Shown here: in pieces, positions 37,501 through 46,162 of the stretch
Layout of the letters: every line of letters starts with the position of its first letter
How positions within the stretch are numbered: position 1 is the stretch's first letter
From: Salinispora arenicola
Lineage (GTDB): Bacteria > Actinomycetota > Actinomycetes > Mycobacteriales > Micromonosporaceae
Direction of reading: 5' to 3'
Length of the DNA stretch: 64,000 nucleotides
Assembly (NCBI RefSeq): GCF_006716065.1
Contig: NZ_VFOL01000001.1
Location: 1,984,001 to 2,048,000, forward strand
Position numbers and translations under genes: made by a program
Notes under the pieces: model-generated
Database searches by the model: none
Told to the model about the DNA's origin: nothing
The model's input: the letters and a program-made list of their open reading frames with translations, nothing else

Positions 37501-40500
37501 CTACGACGTCCACGGCCGGATCACCTCATCCCGGAATGCCCTGAACTACGAGACCACGACCGCCTTCACCCCGGCCACCGGCGGCCCGGTCACCTCCGTG
37601 ACGGTCACCAACCCGATGCGCCACACGACCACCACGACGATGTCACCAGCCTGGGGATCGGTCACCAGCAGCGTCGACGCCAACGGCAAGCGCACCGACC
37701 TGGCCTTCGACGGCCTCGGCCGAATCACCAAGGTGTGGCGCCCCGACCGCGTCAAGGACACTGACACGGCCAGCGTCGTCATGGACTACCAGATCCGCAA
37801 CACCGCGGCCAGCTACGTCGCCACCTCCCAGCTCAACGCCGACGGCGACTACGTGATCGACTACTCCCTCTACGACGGACTCCTGCGCCCCCGGCAGACT
37901 CAAGCCCCGTCCCCGTCCGGCGGACGACTGATCACCGAAACGTTCTACGACACCGTCGGCCGGGCGAAAACCACCTTCGACGCATACCACACAACCGGAA
38001 CCCCCGGCGGATCGCTGGTCACCGCCACCGAACGCGCCACAGTCCCCACCCAAACCCGCACCGACTACGACGGCGCCGGGCGCGTCACCGCCACGGTCTT
38101 CCAGCCCTACGACGCCGAGCGTTGGCGCACCAGCACCTACCACGCCGGTGACCGAACCGACGTCACCCCGCCTGCCGGCGGCACCGCCACCTCCACCGTC
38201 ACCGATGGCCGCGGCCGTATCACCGACCTACGCCAATACCACGGCCCTGCGCCCACCCCCCACACCGCCAACAGCTGGGACACCACCACCTACACCTACA
38301 ACGGCAAGGGCCAAACCGACAGCATCACCGACCCCGCGGGCAACACCTGGAGCTACACCTACGACCTACGCGGACGACAAACCCAGACCACCGACCCCGA
38401 CCGAGGCACCACCACCCTCACCTACGACGACGCCGACCGGGTCACCACTACCACCGACGACCGCGGCAAGAAACTCGCCTACCTGTACGACCCGCTTGAC
38501 CGCAAACGTGCCACCTACGACAACCAGGTCGGCGGGTCCATGCGAGCCCAGTGGGTCTACGACACCCTCGCCAAGGGCCACCTGACCCAGTCCACCCGCT
38601 TCCTCCCTGGCAGCCCCAGCTATCAGGTGAGGGTCACTGGCTATGACGACACCTACCAGCCAACGGGCACCCAGTACGTCATCCCGAACACCGAAACCGG
38701 CCTCAGCGGCACCTACAACTACACCAACAGCTGGAACCCCGACGGCTCCCTCGCCTCACTCGGGCTGCCCTCCACCCGGTCCGACCTCGGCCCCGAGACA
38801 CTCCTGTACGACTACAGCGACCTCGGCCTGCCAACCACCCTCACAACCCTGACCGGCAGCACCACCACCAGCTACGTCCCACAAACCCACTACAACGCCC
38901 TCGGCCAGGTTGAGGGATACGACCTGCACAGCGGCAGCGGCGGGCACGTCTGGCGCTCCTTCGGCCGTGAGCTGGAAACCGGCCGTCTTACCAACGTCCG
39001 GACCGACCGCGACAGCGTCGCCCCTCACGTCCTCGCCGACACCAGCTACACCTACGACCCCGCCGGAAACATCACCAAGATCCAAGACGTAGCGCCCGAC
39101 CCCGCCGACGACACCCAATGCTTCACCTACGACCACCTGCGTCGACTCACTCACGCCTGGACACCAGCATCCGGTGACTGCACGGCCACCCGCAGCACAG
39201 CAACACTGGGCGGACCTGCTCCCTACTGGAACTCCTGGACCTTCGACACCGTTGGCAACCGCAAGACGCACACCGTGCACACCGGCGTCGCAACCAGCAC
39301 CACCACCTACCACTACCCGGCGGCCGGGACCCCTCGCCCTCATGCCCTGACCTCCACTACCGGCGCGAACACCGGCAGCTACACCTACGACACCACAGGC
39401 AACACCCTCACCCGACCCACCCCCACCAACGGGACCCAAACGTTCACCTGGGACGCCGAAGGACTCCTCGAAACCGCCACCGACGCCACGGGCCAAACCC
39501 GCTACATCTACGACGCTGACGGCAACCGGCTCATTCGCCGAGATCCCACCGGCGCCACCCTCTACCTGCCTGGCCAAGAAGTCCGCTACAGCAACGACAC
39601 CGGCACCACCACCTGCACCCGCTACTACACCCACGCCGGCAGTACCGCCGCATCCCGCACCGCCAGCGGCCTGACCTGGCTCGCCGACGACCACCAAGGC
39701 ACACAGAACATCGCCATCAATGCCGTGACCCAGGCATCCACCACACGCCGCCAGGGCCCGTACGGAGACCCCCGCGGCAGCCAACCCACCTGGCCCAACC
39801 CCAAAGGCTTCGTCAACGGCGACACCGAACCCACCGGACTGACTCGCCTCGGCGCCCGCCACTACGACGCCTCCATAGGCCGGTTCATCTCCGTCGACCC
39901 CATCCAAGACCTCGCCCAACCCCAGCAGTGGCAGGGTTACTCCTACGCCAACAACAACCCCATCACCTTCAGCGACCCCAGCGGCCTATACGTCACCGGC
40001 GACTCGGACGGCTACGTCCGGGCCTACCAAACCTCCTCCGGCACATACCAGTTCTTCGACTACACCCCGAAGACCAGTAAAACGACCGCCTCTCCACCGC
40101 CCCTCGTTGTTGCCGACACCCCCAACTACACGGTGACCGTCGACAACGACGGACAGGTGTACCTCAATACCTACCCGGTCCCCAAAGGCATCACTGCCGT
40201 CAAGGTAGCCGAGCTCCTCGAAGAGATGTGCGAGATTGATCAAGGCTACTGCGATCAAATCTTCTATTGCGGCAGCGGAGTCGTGTCCTGCGACGATCTG
40301 TATTCGGACGAAGAGGCCGTCATGGCCCTCGACGTCGTCTGCAATACGGGACTATGTGGACAGTCGGTTCGGATCGCGCTTAGCGATGACAAATATATCA
40401 TCACCGCGCTTTCTGTAGGTATCTTCGAGGGTGGTGGCGGCGGAGCAAGGCCGGGGCCCAGGAGAGGCCCGTCCGCCCATGGAACGACCACATACAAGGC

Positions 40501-41263
40501 ACAACTATCAGCCTGCAAGAACAGCTTCCTGCCCGGAACGCATGTCCTCATGGCAGACGGCTCCACCAAACCCATCGAGGATGTCAAGGTCGGCGACCTG
40601 GTAATAGCAACCGACCCCGAAACCTCGACAACCGAAGCGCGCCTAGTGACGCATATCATTGTCGGCGACGGAGTTAAGCAACTGGTCCAGATCGCAGCCA
40701 AGGAAGATGCACACAACGTAGGCAGTATCGTCGCCACCGACGAACACCCGTTCTACTCACCCGGCAAGGGCACCTGGACCGACGCCGAGGACCTTCGTGC
40801 CGGCGATCCCCTGCTCACCTCAGGATCAGAACACATCTATATTGCCTCCACGCGCTCCTGGTCCGAACATCAAAAGGTTTACAACCTCACAGTCGATGGC
40901 CTGCACACGTACTATGTGATAGCCGGCAACACGCCAGTCCTCGTACACAACACGAATGGTTGTTTCGGAAACTCGATTCCAACGGAGTCTCTCGATGTGA
41001 TTAAGGGGATTCAGAGGGATGGCGTGCTTGGCCAAAGCGGGGCGATGGGGCCGACTGTCCCGAAAGTGTTCCGTAATGATGGTGGCACTGGTGGGCAGGT
41101 TCTCCCACGCACTACGGCTGGCGGAGATGCCATAACTTACCGTGAGTGGGGCACGGTTCCCGGCTCGGGAAACCCTAGGCCTGGCGGCGAACGAATTGTC
41201 ACTGGATCTGATGGGTCTGTATACTACACTCCGGATCACTACCAAACCTTTATTAGGTACTGA
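34523..41263 (+). CDS. RHS polymorphic toxin with Hint domain and barnase-like RNase C-terminus
   Basis: About 2,246 residues from GTG 34,523 (GGAGG at 34,511; GTG 34,454 is an alternative). A signal/anchor (AFGVAVVLAAGLLQAPDRVA) precedes a SpvB-like N-terminal region (ELALSYSAQSVDGRHAATNN), many RHS/YD repeats (YDALGR/YTYDPAGNITKI type) and the RHS core end RFISVDPIQDLAQPQQWQGY. A Hint autoprotease domain follows (SFLPGTHVLMADGSTKPIED to HTYYVIAGNTPVLVHNTNG). The last 100 residues are a ribonuclease N1/T1/barnase-type toxin with YREWGTVP, GGERIVTGSDG and DHYQTFIRY, supplying the Glu, Arg and His of the active site. The Hint domain probably releases the toxin. The next gene encodes a barstar-like immunity protein. 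Confidence 0.92.
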   Translation: MTPIRTSVGMFSPVRWRGWRRATAFGVAVVLAAGLLQAPDRVAVAAGHTRPEREPVPTVPVTPVKAAPAAVSRAKQARDKPRPVWPKAGTASVEVSPEAGPAVAKPGGLSVAASTKGSTRHRFGAPPRKVRVEVLDRAATSRSNIKGVLLSLAATDKSSGRMRVSVDYRSFATAYGADWASRLRLVALPACALVTPEAEQCAGTPLSTTNSLVARTVSAEVMVAPTASLLAVSAAASGPAGDYGATPLRASSTWSAGGNSGDFTWSYPMRVPPAPGGLAPELALSYSAQSVDGRHAATNNQPSWMGEGFEAWPGGYIERRYRACAKDMDGSANNDTETGDLCWETDNAVLSLAGHSGELIYNDSEGRWHLRADDGTRIERKTGASNGDNNGEHWVVTTTNGIQYWFGRNRLPGWTSGKPQTNSTWTAPVFGNDPGEPCHATAFADSDCTQAWRWNLDYVVDLNGNSISYWYGKETNRYGRNIDADDAALYDRGGWLDKIEYGTQNTNSVDSIFSTPAPLRVDFTEADRCLSSCTSHSESSWPDTPWDSECGTAPCTDNYSVTFWSTKRLASVTTQVRNGSGYDNVERWTFTHSFPDPGDGTRAGLWLDKISHAGLVGTTTTVPDVEFTPVQKPNRVDATGDFAAAMNWMRIAKIRTEAGGTISVTYSDADCHAGQPMPTPASNTRRCYPVIWEPEGYDEPVTDWFHKYVVTTIYEADNTGGVPPHGSPRVAYSYAYFDAAWHHADDDGIVDKDAKTWSDWRGYGRVQVTTGDPGEQTHTETRFFQGMHGDRASGGGGTRTVTIDGIADHDWYAGIPRESKTFNGPGGPTVTRVTNEPWASAPTATRTINADTVTARFTRIATTRSYTTLDGGRGERATRTTTTYDAYGMATAIDDYGHDGVTGDEQCTKVDYTPRNDAVWLMDRAHRVQTYARNCDATTGTLTDDDVIGDARTYYDGATTFETAPTRGLTTKTEEMAAWNGGAPTFTTTGQAAYDVHGRITSSRNALNYETTTAFTPATGGPVTSVTVTNPMRHTTTTTMSPAWGSVTSSVDANGKRTDLAFDGLGRITKVWRPDRVKDTDTASVVMDYQIRNTAASYVATSQLNADGDYVIDYSLYDGLLRPRQTQAPSPSGGRLITETFYDTVGRAKTTFDAYHTTGTPGGSLVTATERATVPTQTRTDYDGAGRVTATVFQPYDAERWRTSTYHAGDRTDVTPPAGGTATSTVTDGRGRITDLRQYHGPAPTPHTANSWDTTTYTYNGKGQTDSITDPAGNTWSYTYDLRGRQTQTTDPDRGTTTLTYDDADRVTTTTDDRGKKLAYLYDPLDRKRATYDNQVGGSMRAQWVYDTLAKGHLTQSTRFLPGSPSYQVRVTGYDDTYQPTGTQYVIPNTETGLSGTYNYTNSWNPDGSLASLGLPSTRSDLGPETLLYDYSDLGLPTTLTTLTGSTTTSYVPQTHYNALGQVEGYDLHSGSGGHVWRSFGRELETGRLTNVRTDRDSVAPHVLADTSYTYDPAGNITKIQDVAPDPADDTQCFTYDHLRRLTHAWTPASGDCTATRSTATLGGPAPYWNSWTFDTVGNRKTHTVHTGVATSTTTYHYPAAGTPRPHALTSTTGANTGSYTYDTTGNTLTRPTPTNGTQTFTWDAEGLLETATDATGQTRYIYDADGNRLIRRDPTGATLYLPGQEVRYSNDTGTTTCTRYYTHAGSTAASRTASGLTWLADDHQGTQNIAINAVTQASTTRRQGPYGDPRGSQPTWPNPKGFVNGDTEPTGLTRLGARHYDASIGRFISVDPIQDLAQPQQWQGYSYANNNPITFSDPSGLYVTGDSDGYVRAYQTSSGTYQFFDYTPKTSKTTASPPPLVVADTPNYTVTVDNDGQVYLNTYPVPKGITAVKVAELLEEMCEIDQGYCDQIFYCGSGVVSCDDLYSDEEAVMALDVVCNTGLCGQSVRIALSDDKYIITALSVGIFEGGGGGARPGPRRGPSAHGTTTYKAQLSACKNSFLPGTHVLMADGSTKPIEDVKVGDLVIATDPETSTTEARLVTHIIVGDGVKQLVQIAAKEDAHNVGSIVATDEHPFYSPGKGTWTDAEDLRAGDPLLTSGSEHIYIASTRSWSEHQKVYNLTVDGLHTYYVIAGNTPVLVHNTNGCFGNSIPTESLDVIKGIQRDGVLGQSGAMGPTVPKVFRNDGGTGGQVLPRTTAGGDAITYREWGTVPGSGNPRPGGERIVTGSDGSVYYTPDHYQTFIRY

Positions 41264-41745
41264 TGATGGCCAACTTCGACGACCTGTGGACCACTAGCCA
41301 ACCCCGGATGCACGTGCTGTCAGATTCGACCGATATTGATTCTCTGCGCAGGTCAGTGCCTGTGTCTGGCGGGGTCGTGGTAAAGTTTGATGGTAGGCTA
41401 ATGCGTACTGCTAGAGCGTTTTTTGCCGAGTTTGTTCGGGAGTTGCGCTTCCCCGAATACTTTGGTTGGAACTGGGCAGCATTCGCTGAGTGCATTACAG
41501 AATTGTCTGGGTGTCCTGCTCGTGCGTACTTGCTGGTAATCGAACGAGCGGATCTGTTGCTAGTGGACAGCCCTGCCGATCGGGAGATCTTCTTTCGGCT
41601 GATCAAGGACGTGTCTTCTGAATGGGCTAATTCGTTTGGGTTGGGTCCAGAGTGGGATGGCGGAGAGGTTCCTTTCAACGTTGTTCTACTTTGCTCCGAT
41701 GAAGCGCGAATGCAGCTCGAAGGGGACGCCGGGTGCCGCCGATGA
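41263..41745 (+). CDS. Barstar-family immunity protein
   Basis: A 160-residue acidic protein with the barstar core: GVVVKFDGRLMRTARAFFAE, RELRFPEYFGWNWAAFAECI and TELSG. The pattern LRFP.YFG.NW.A..ECI.EL is the family signature. Barstar proteins block barnase-type RNases by covering the active site. The first ATG overlaps the TGA of the RHS toxin (ATG 41,263; a second ATG at 41,266), giving translational coupling. Toxin type and immunity type agree, so the pairing is well supported. It is somewhat longer than barstar itself (about 90 residues), as is common in actinobacterial relatives. Confidence 0.9.
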   Translation: MMANFDDLWTTSQPRMHVLSDSTDIDSLRRSVPVSGGVVVKFDGRLMRTARAFFAEFVRELRFPEYFGWNWAAFAECITELSGCPARAYLLVIERADLLLVDSPADREIFFRLIKDVSSEWANSFGLGPEWDGGEVPFNVVLLCSDEARMQLEGDAGCRR

Positions 41746-41808
41746 GCAGTAAGGATTCCTTCACACGAAGTAATTGCAGGACTGCGGAGTGCGCTAAAGA
41801 GGCGTGGT

Positions 41809-41842
41809 TGTGCCCCTGAGTTGCTGTCACGGCTGCTGTCAG
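41809..41842 (+). repeat. Direct repeat, left boundary of nested AICE
   Basis: The pattern GTGCCCC, four variable bases, GTTGCTGTCACGGCTGCTGT, CA recurs at 49,130-49,162 with only about five differences. It contains the doubled motif TGCTGTCA. The two copies flank the AICE genes, so they may be att sites or integrase arm sites. Confidence 0.6.
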
Positions 41843-42152
41843 ACAACGAGCATGTATGCAGATGTATCGACTAAATCTGTTTGACCCGACGGTGGGCGGG
41901 GGCACGGCGCGTAGCGGCGTGGCGTCGATCCCCGGAACCCGTCGCGTGGGTTGACCCGTGATGGGATCGTCATGGCCTTGATCGCTTCGACTGGGAGGCA
42001 TTGCCTGGCCGCCCTGGTCGTCGCGCGGGCGCGTGCGCGCGGGGCCGTAGGCCTGTAGCGCGTGCGCGCGGCCCGGCCGATAGGCCGGGCCGTTCTTGAT
42101 TAGGTGAAGCAGTTTTTAGCCCAGTCGGTCCGTCGGTGGCGGGGCTGCTGGG
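41843..42152. other. Non-coding left end of the AICE
   Basis: No gene is supported. Very GC-rich palindromic runs occur near 42,020-42,090 (GCGCGGGCGCGTGCGCGCGG; GGCCCGGCCGATAGGCCGGG). The second may act as a terminator for the minus-strand gene that ends at 42,153. Confidence 0.4.
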
Positions 42153-42725
42153 CTATGCCTTGGGGTTGCGGCGTGGTTTCTTCGGTGCCGGCGGCTCGGC
42201 GGGCTCGGGTGCTCCGCTGCTGGCGGCTCGTCCGAGGTTGGCTTCGTAGGCGGCGAGGTCGTCGGTGAGGTCGGTGTGTGTCTGTTGGAGGGTGGCGAGT
42301 TCTTCGGTGGCTTGCCAGGCGGCGGCGGTGTCCTTGTTCATGAACGCGTCGACGATTCTGCCGCTGATGCGGTCGCGTTCGAGTAGGTAGAGGGCGAGGC
42401 GTCGGTTGAGTGCCGGGTTGTCGCTGATGACCGGGGTCTGGGTGGTCGCGGCGATGGGTCGGCCGGCGGCGTCGGTGCCGATGCGTTCGGGTGCCTGGGG
42501 GTGGACGAAGGTGCCTTTGCCGACGACGGCGTAGGTGAGGCCGCGGTGTTGCAGCTCGCGCAGGGCGCGTTGGGCGGTCATGGAGGCGACGCTGTAGGTG
42601 TCTGCCATGCGCCGGGCGGTGGGGAGGACGTCGCCGGGGGCGAGTTTGCCGGTGCGGATCTGGTCGACGATGTCGTCGACGACCCGTTGGAACAGGGCGC
42701 GTCGGTCGTCGGCGTCGTGCGGCAT
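42153..42725 (-). CDS. GntR-family transcriptional regulator of the AICE
   Basis: About 190 residues from ATG 42,725. The N-terminal winged helix is clear: LFQRVVDDIVDQIRTGKLAP, GDVLPTARRMADTYSVASMT and AQRALRELQHRGLTYAVVGK, GTF. The C-terminus lacks a large ligand-binding domain and ends in a Pro/Lys-rich tail. Regulators of this kind (KorSA/Pra-type roles in pSAM2-like elements) control excision and transfer genes. It is transcribed away from the FtsK-Rep-Xis-Int operon, so the space 42,726-42,880 is the likely control region. There is no Shine-Dalgarno site before the ATG; TACGAT seven bases upstream suggests a leaderless transcript. Confidence 0.85.
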   Translation of the reverse strand: MPHDADDRRALFQRVVDDIVDQIRTGKLAPGDVLPTARRMADTYSVASMTAQRALRELQHRGLTYAVVGKGTFVHPQAPERIGTDAAGRPIAATTQTPVISDNPALNRRLALYLLERDRISGRIVDAFMNKDTAAAWQATEELATLQQTHTDLTDDLAAYEANLGRAASSGAPEPAEPPAPKKPRRNPKA

Positions 42726-42880
42726 GTGCTGATCGTAGTCGTCTTGTCCTGATTGAGCTACACGGGCTACCCAAGATTCCTGAGCTAAATCCCTTGACCA
42801 GATCGCGATTGTCACGTGAAGCTTAGGATGCCTAGTAACCGCGCCGTCGGGGTGTGGTGGGCGAACGAAGGAGAACGCTC

Positions 42881-43204
42881 GTGTTGGTACTGCCGATTGA
42901 CGGTGGTAGGGGACTGCTGGTGCTCGCTGTGGCGACGCCGCAGTTCAAGGACAAGGAGAATGGGGTTGCCGTTACGGACCGCGCCACGGGTGCGCCGTTG
43001 GTGGAGGTGCCCCTGGCGTTGACGGCCGACGGTGGGACCCCGCAGGTGTTGCGGGTGTCGGTGCCGCAGCCATCGGTGCCGAAGGACCTCGCGATCGGCC
43101 AGTGGGTCAAGGCGACCGGGCTGACGTTGGTGGCGGGGGAGAAGAACGGCAGGGCGTGGCAGATCTTCCGCGCATCGGCGTTGACGGCGGTGAAGCCTGG
43201 ATGA
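42881..43204 (+). CDS. Small conserved AICE protein of unknown function
   Basis: A 107-residue protein from GTG 42,881, which has AAGGAG seven bases upstream. It reads LPIDGGRGLLVLAVATPQFK and later VLRVSVPQPSVPKDLAIGQW, VKATGLTLVAGEKNGRAWQI. The compact beta-rich pattern with a late W-x-K-x-T-G-L resembles small OB-fold-like proteins found just upstream of the translocase in many actinomycete integrative elements. A single-strand DNA-binding role is possible but unproven. Its stop overlaps the start of the FtsK gene (ATGA). Confidence 0.75.
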   Translation: MLVLPIDGGRGLLVLAVATPQFKDKENGVAVTDRATGAPLVEVPLALTADGGTPQVLRVSVPQPSVPKDLAIGQWVKATGLTLVAGEKNGRAWQIFRASALTAVKPG

Positions 43205-44664
43205 CGGCGATCGATTTGGCTCATCTGAGGCTGCTCACCATGGTTCCCGCCGTGCTGCTGGGTGTGGCGGCCGTCGTGGTGGTCGCATGGCTGACCGCGC
43301 ACATGCTGCGGTATCTGCTGGCCGACGCCGAGATCCGGCCCGCGATACGCGTCGGCTGGCGGATCCGGTGGACGTGGCGGCGAACTGCCGTGCGGGTGGG
43401 CCTGGTGCAGACCGAGCGCGTCCGTCCGCCGTGGTGGTCGTCTCGGCCGCAGACGGCGGTGGTGCGGCGGGACCTGGTGCCGGCGGTCCGGGTGCGGGCG
43501 CGGCGGTGGGGTGTCGAGGTGGACGCCTCCACGGTCGGCCGGCTCGGTTTGGTCGAGTTCCAGAACGCGGCCGGGCATCTCACCGACGCGTGGCGGGTGC
43601 CGCAGGTACGGGTGGCGCGGGTCCGTCCGGGTCTGGTTCGGCTGCGGGCGTTGCTGGTCGACCCGCTGACCCAACCGGCCGTCTGGGACGGGCAGGCCGC
43701 GACGGTTGACCCCTTGGAGGCGTGGTCGGCGGGTGTCGACGCTGACGGGCAGCCGGTCACCATCCGTTGCTCCGGGGTGTCGGGGGCGGTGGTCGCGGGG
43801 CTAGCCGGCTTCGGGAAGACCTCGCTGCTGAATGCCCGGTTCTGTCAGCTCGCACCGTCGACGGCGGTGCAGTTCGTGTTGATCGATGGCAAGGGCGGCC
43901 CGGACTACGACGGCCTGTTCCGCCGAGCGTGGCTATCGGCGAAGGACGACCCGGAGCAGGTCCGTGATCATCTGGTGCGGGTGCATGAACTGATGACGGG
44001 CCGTCAGCGGTGTATCCGGGCGGTGCTCGGGGTGAAGAACGTGTGGCATCTCGGCCCGTCCGCCTCGTGGCCCCTGGTTGTGGTGGTGGTTGATGAGGCG
44101 CACACGTTCTTCAACGAGTCCAAGGGCACCGATGTCGAGTCGAAGAAGCGCGACGCGGTGGCGCGGCAGACGGCCCGGCTGGTGGAGGAGTTGGTGCGCA
44201 AAGGCCGCAACGTCGGTGTCCAGGTGATCCTGGCGACGCAGAAGGCGACCGGGGATGCGATCCCGACGAAGATCCGGGACAACTGCCAGGTCGCGGTCAG
44301 CTTCGCGCAGCGCACCAGCGAGGCGGCCACGGCGGTGCTCGGTTCGGACATCACCGGCTTCCCGGATGAGCATCCGCGCCGGTTGCAGGACCCCGCCTAC
44401 ATCGGCGTCGCCTCGATGGTCGTCGAAGGCCGGCCCGGGTTCACCCTCGTGCGCACCCCGTACGTCAGTGACGCCGCCGCTGACCGGATCGCGGCGGACA
44501 CTGCCGGCCTGGTGCGTGACCCGCTGCGGCTGCTCGCCGACGCTGCCAGGGCAGAACGTTCCGACGGCCAGGACAGGGAGGGCGGCGGCTCATTCCGCCA
44601 AGAACACCCCGCCGCTCTCCCCGCAAGCAGCCCTCCCACGGGCGGAGAGGAGCTGCGCCGATGA
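43201..44664 (+). CDS. FtsK/SpoIIIE-type DNA translocase (TraB-like)
   Basis: A 487-residue protein. An N-terminal membrane helix (MVPAVLLGVAAVVVVAWLTA) is followed by a basic linker and a P-loop ATPase of the FtsK/TraB type. Walker A is VAGLAGFGKTSLLNARF, Walker B is WPLVVVVVDEAHTFFNE, and the ILATQKATGDAIPTKIRDNC segment matches the family's sensor region. In mycelial actinomycetes such proteins move double-stranded element DNA between cells at septa or hyphal contacts. ATG 43,201 overlaps the preceding stop, and its own end overlaps the Rep start (ATGATG), so the operon is tightly coupled. Confidence 0.92.
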   Translation: MTAIDLAHLRLLTMVPAVLLGVAAVVVVAWLTAHMLRYLLADAEIRPAIRVGWRIRWTWRRTAVRVGLVQTERVRPPWWSSRPQTAVVRRDLVPAVRVRARRWGVEVDASTVGRLGLVEFQNAAGHLTDAWRVPQVRVARVRPGLVRLRALLVDPLTQPAVWDGQAATVDPLEAWSAGVDADGQPVTIRCSGVSGAVVAGLAGFGKTSLLNARFCQLAPSTAVQFVLIDGKGGPDYDGLFRRAWLSAKDDPEQVRDHLVRVHELMTGRQRCIRAVLGVKNVWHLGPSASWPLVVVVVDEAHTFFNESKGTDVESKKRDAVARQTARLVEELVRKGRNVGVQVILATQKATGDAIPTKIRDNCQVAVSFAQRTSEAATAVLGSDITGFPDEHPRRLQDPAYIGVASMVVEGRPGFTLVRTPYVSDAAADRIAADTAGLVRDPLRLLADAARAERSDGQDREGGGSFRQEHPAALPASSPPTGGEELRR

Positions 44665-45974
44665 TGCCATCCACCTCTCACGGCGTCGACCTCGACGCAC
44701 TGTCCCGCATCGCCGCCGCCGACCGGGTCGAGGCTAGGGCGGGCGTCTGCCGGCAGCCGATCCGGTTGACCGGGCGTGGCCTGCTGGTCGAGGCCGGCAC
44801 CGGCCGTGTCCTCGCCGACACCGGCGACCGGCAGACGATCCTTGTGCGGTGCCGTAACCGGCGCGCCGCGCGGTGTCCGGCGTGTTCGACGTTGTACAAG
44901 CTCGACGCCTTCCATCTGATCGCCGCCGGGCTCCGCGACGAGCCCACCACCGTGGCTGGCGGCTTGGCCCGGCCGCGGGTGTTCGTAACGGTGACCGCGC
45001 CGTCGTTCGGGCCGGTGCATCTCGGCCCTGCTCGGGGCGGTGTCCTTCGGCGCTGCCATTCCGACGGGGTCGGCTGCGGCCGGTGGCACCTGCCGGGCGA
45101 TCCGCTGATCGGCACCCCCCTCGAACTGGACGGCTACGACTATCCGGGGCAGGTGTTGTTCAACGCTCACGCCGGGATGCTGTGGGCGCGGTTCACCACC
45201 GAGGCACGGCGCACGCTCGCGGCTGTGGCGGGTCTGTCCCGGCGGCAGGCGACCCGGCAGGTGCGGATGGCCTTCGCCAAGGTCGCCGAGTTCCAGGCGC
45301 GGGGAGTGGTCCACTTCCACGCGATCGTCAGGCTCGACGGGCCGGACGGCCTGCCCACCCCGCCGCCGACCTGGGCAACCAGCCTCCTGCTGGAAACGGC
45401 GATCCGCCGGGCGGTCCCCGTTGTCGCCGTCGCCACGCCAGCGGTCGTCGGCGGGCGTGTACTGCGCTGGGGCAGGCAGGTCGACATGCAGCCCCTTCCC
45501 GCAGGGGATGTGGTGGTGGCCCGGTACGTGCCGAAGTACGCCACGAAGACCGCCGAGGCCGTCGGTGTCGACGTGCCACCGCTGTTCTGCCGCGCGTGCC
45601 GAGGCGATGGCCTGCGCCCTGGCGACGGGCTCCGACTCTGGTGCCGGGCATGTTCGGGCACCGGCCGACGTCCCGGCGTCAGCCTCGACCAGCTCCCCGC
45701 GCACGGGCGGATGTTGGTGGAGACCTGCTGGCGGCTCGGCGGAATGCCCGACCTGCGAGGGCTGCGGCTGCGCCGGTGGGCGCACCAACTCGGCTACCGA
45801 GGCCACGTCACCAGCAAGTCACTGACCTACTCGACCACCTTCGCCGCGCTACGCGATGAACGGCGCCGGTGGCGGCTCACCCGCCACGCCGCCGCTGTCG
45901 GCGTCGACCCGACCACCGACCTGCTCACCGTCGGGGACTGGCGCTACACCGGCCAACTTGGGGAGGGCACGTGA
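44661..45974 (+). CDS. RepSA-type replication initiator
   Basis: A 437-residue protein of the actinomycete replication initiator family (RepSA of pSAM2). Cysteine pairs for metal occur early (RCRNRRAARCPACSTLYKLD) and in a late zinc-ribbon-like region (FCRACRGDG, WCRACSGTG). The HUH-like motif is ARGVVHFHAIVRLDG, and a later YVPKYATK may supply the nicking tyrosine. These proteins start rolling-circle replication after excision. The gene lies between the translocase and Xis with 4-base overlaps on both sides. Confidence 0.9.
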   Translation: MMPSTSHGVDLDALSRIAAADRVEARAGVCRQPIRLTGRGLLVEAGTGRVLADTGDRQTILVRCRNRRAARCPACSTLYKLDAFHLIAAGLRDEPTTVAGGLARPRVFVTVTAPSFGPVHLGPARGGVLRRCHSDGVGCGRWHLPGDPLIGTPLELDGYDYPGQVLFNAHAGMLWARFTTEARRTLAAVAGLSRRQATRQVRMAFAKVAEFQARGVVHFHAIVRLDGPDGLPTPPPTWATSLLLETAIRRAVPVVAVATPAVVGGRVLRWGRQVDMQPLPAGDVVVARYVPKYATKTAEAVGVDVPPLFCRACRGDGLRPGDGLRLWCRACSGTGRRPGVSLDQLPAHGRMLVETCWRLGGMPDLRGLRLRRWAHQLGYRGHVTSKSLTYSTTFAALRDERRRWRLTRHAAAVGVDPTTDLLTVGDWRYTGQLGEGT

Positions 45975-46162
45975 GCAGCCCCGACCTGTTGACCGTCACC
46001 GACGTGATGGCCCGGCTGCAGGTCGGCCGGCACACCGTCTACGACCTCATCCGCTCCCGCCGGCTGCATTCGGTCCGCATCGGCCGCTGCCGCCGCATTC
46101 CCGCCCGCTCCCTTGCCGGCTACCTCGACTCACTGACCAAGGAGACCGATCATGGCCGGTAG
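45971..46162 (+). CDS. xis: Excisionase (Xis), helix-turn-helix type
   Basis: A 63-residue protein from GTG 45,971, which overlaps the Rep stop. It reads SSPDLLTVTDVMARLQVGRH, TVYDLIRSRRLHSVRIGRCR and RIPARSLAGYLDSL, the MerR-like winged helix of AlpA/BldC-type excisionases. Xis binds near att and steers the integrase to excision. Its end overlaps the integrase start by about 11 bases, the standard Xis-Int arrangement of AICEs. Confidence 0.9.
   Translation: MSSPDLLTVTDVMARLQVGRHTVYDLIRSRRLHSVRIGRCRRIPARSLAGYLDSLTKETDHGR

Noticed and set aside
29721-39919. Long minus-strand open frames (about 240-550 codons) opposite the secreted-protein and RHS genes
   Set aside because: They mirror high-GC genes with strong domain evidence on the plus strand, have no domains or start signals, and show the amino-acid bias of antisense frames (rich in Arg, Gly and Val).
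40519-40960. True intein in the RHS protein
   Set aside because: The Hint domain is followed by a toxin, not by a host extein or C-terminal splice motif, so it is the autoprocessing type of polymorphic toxins.
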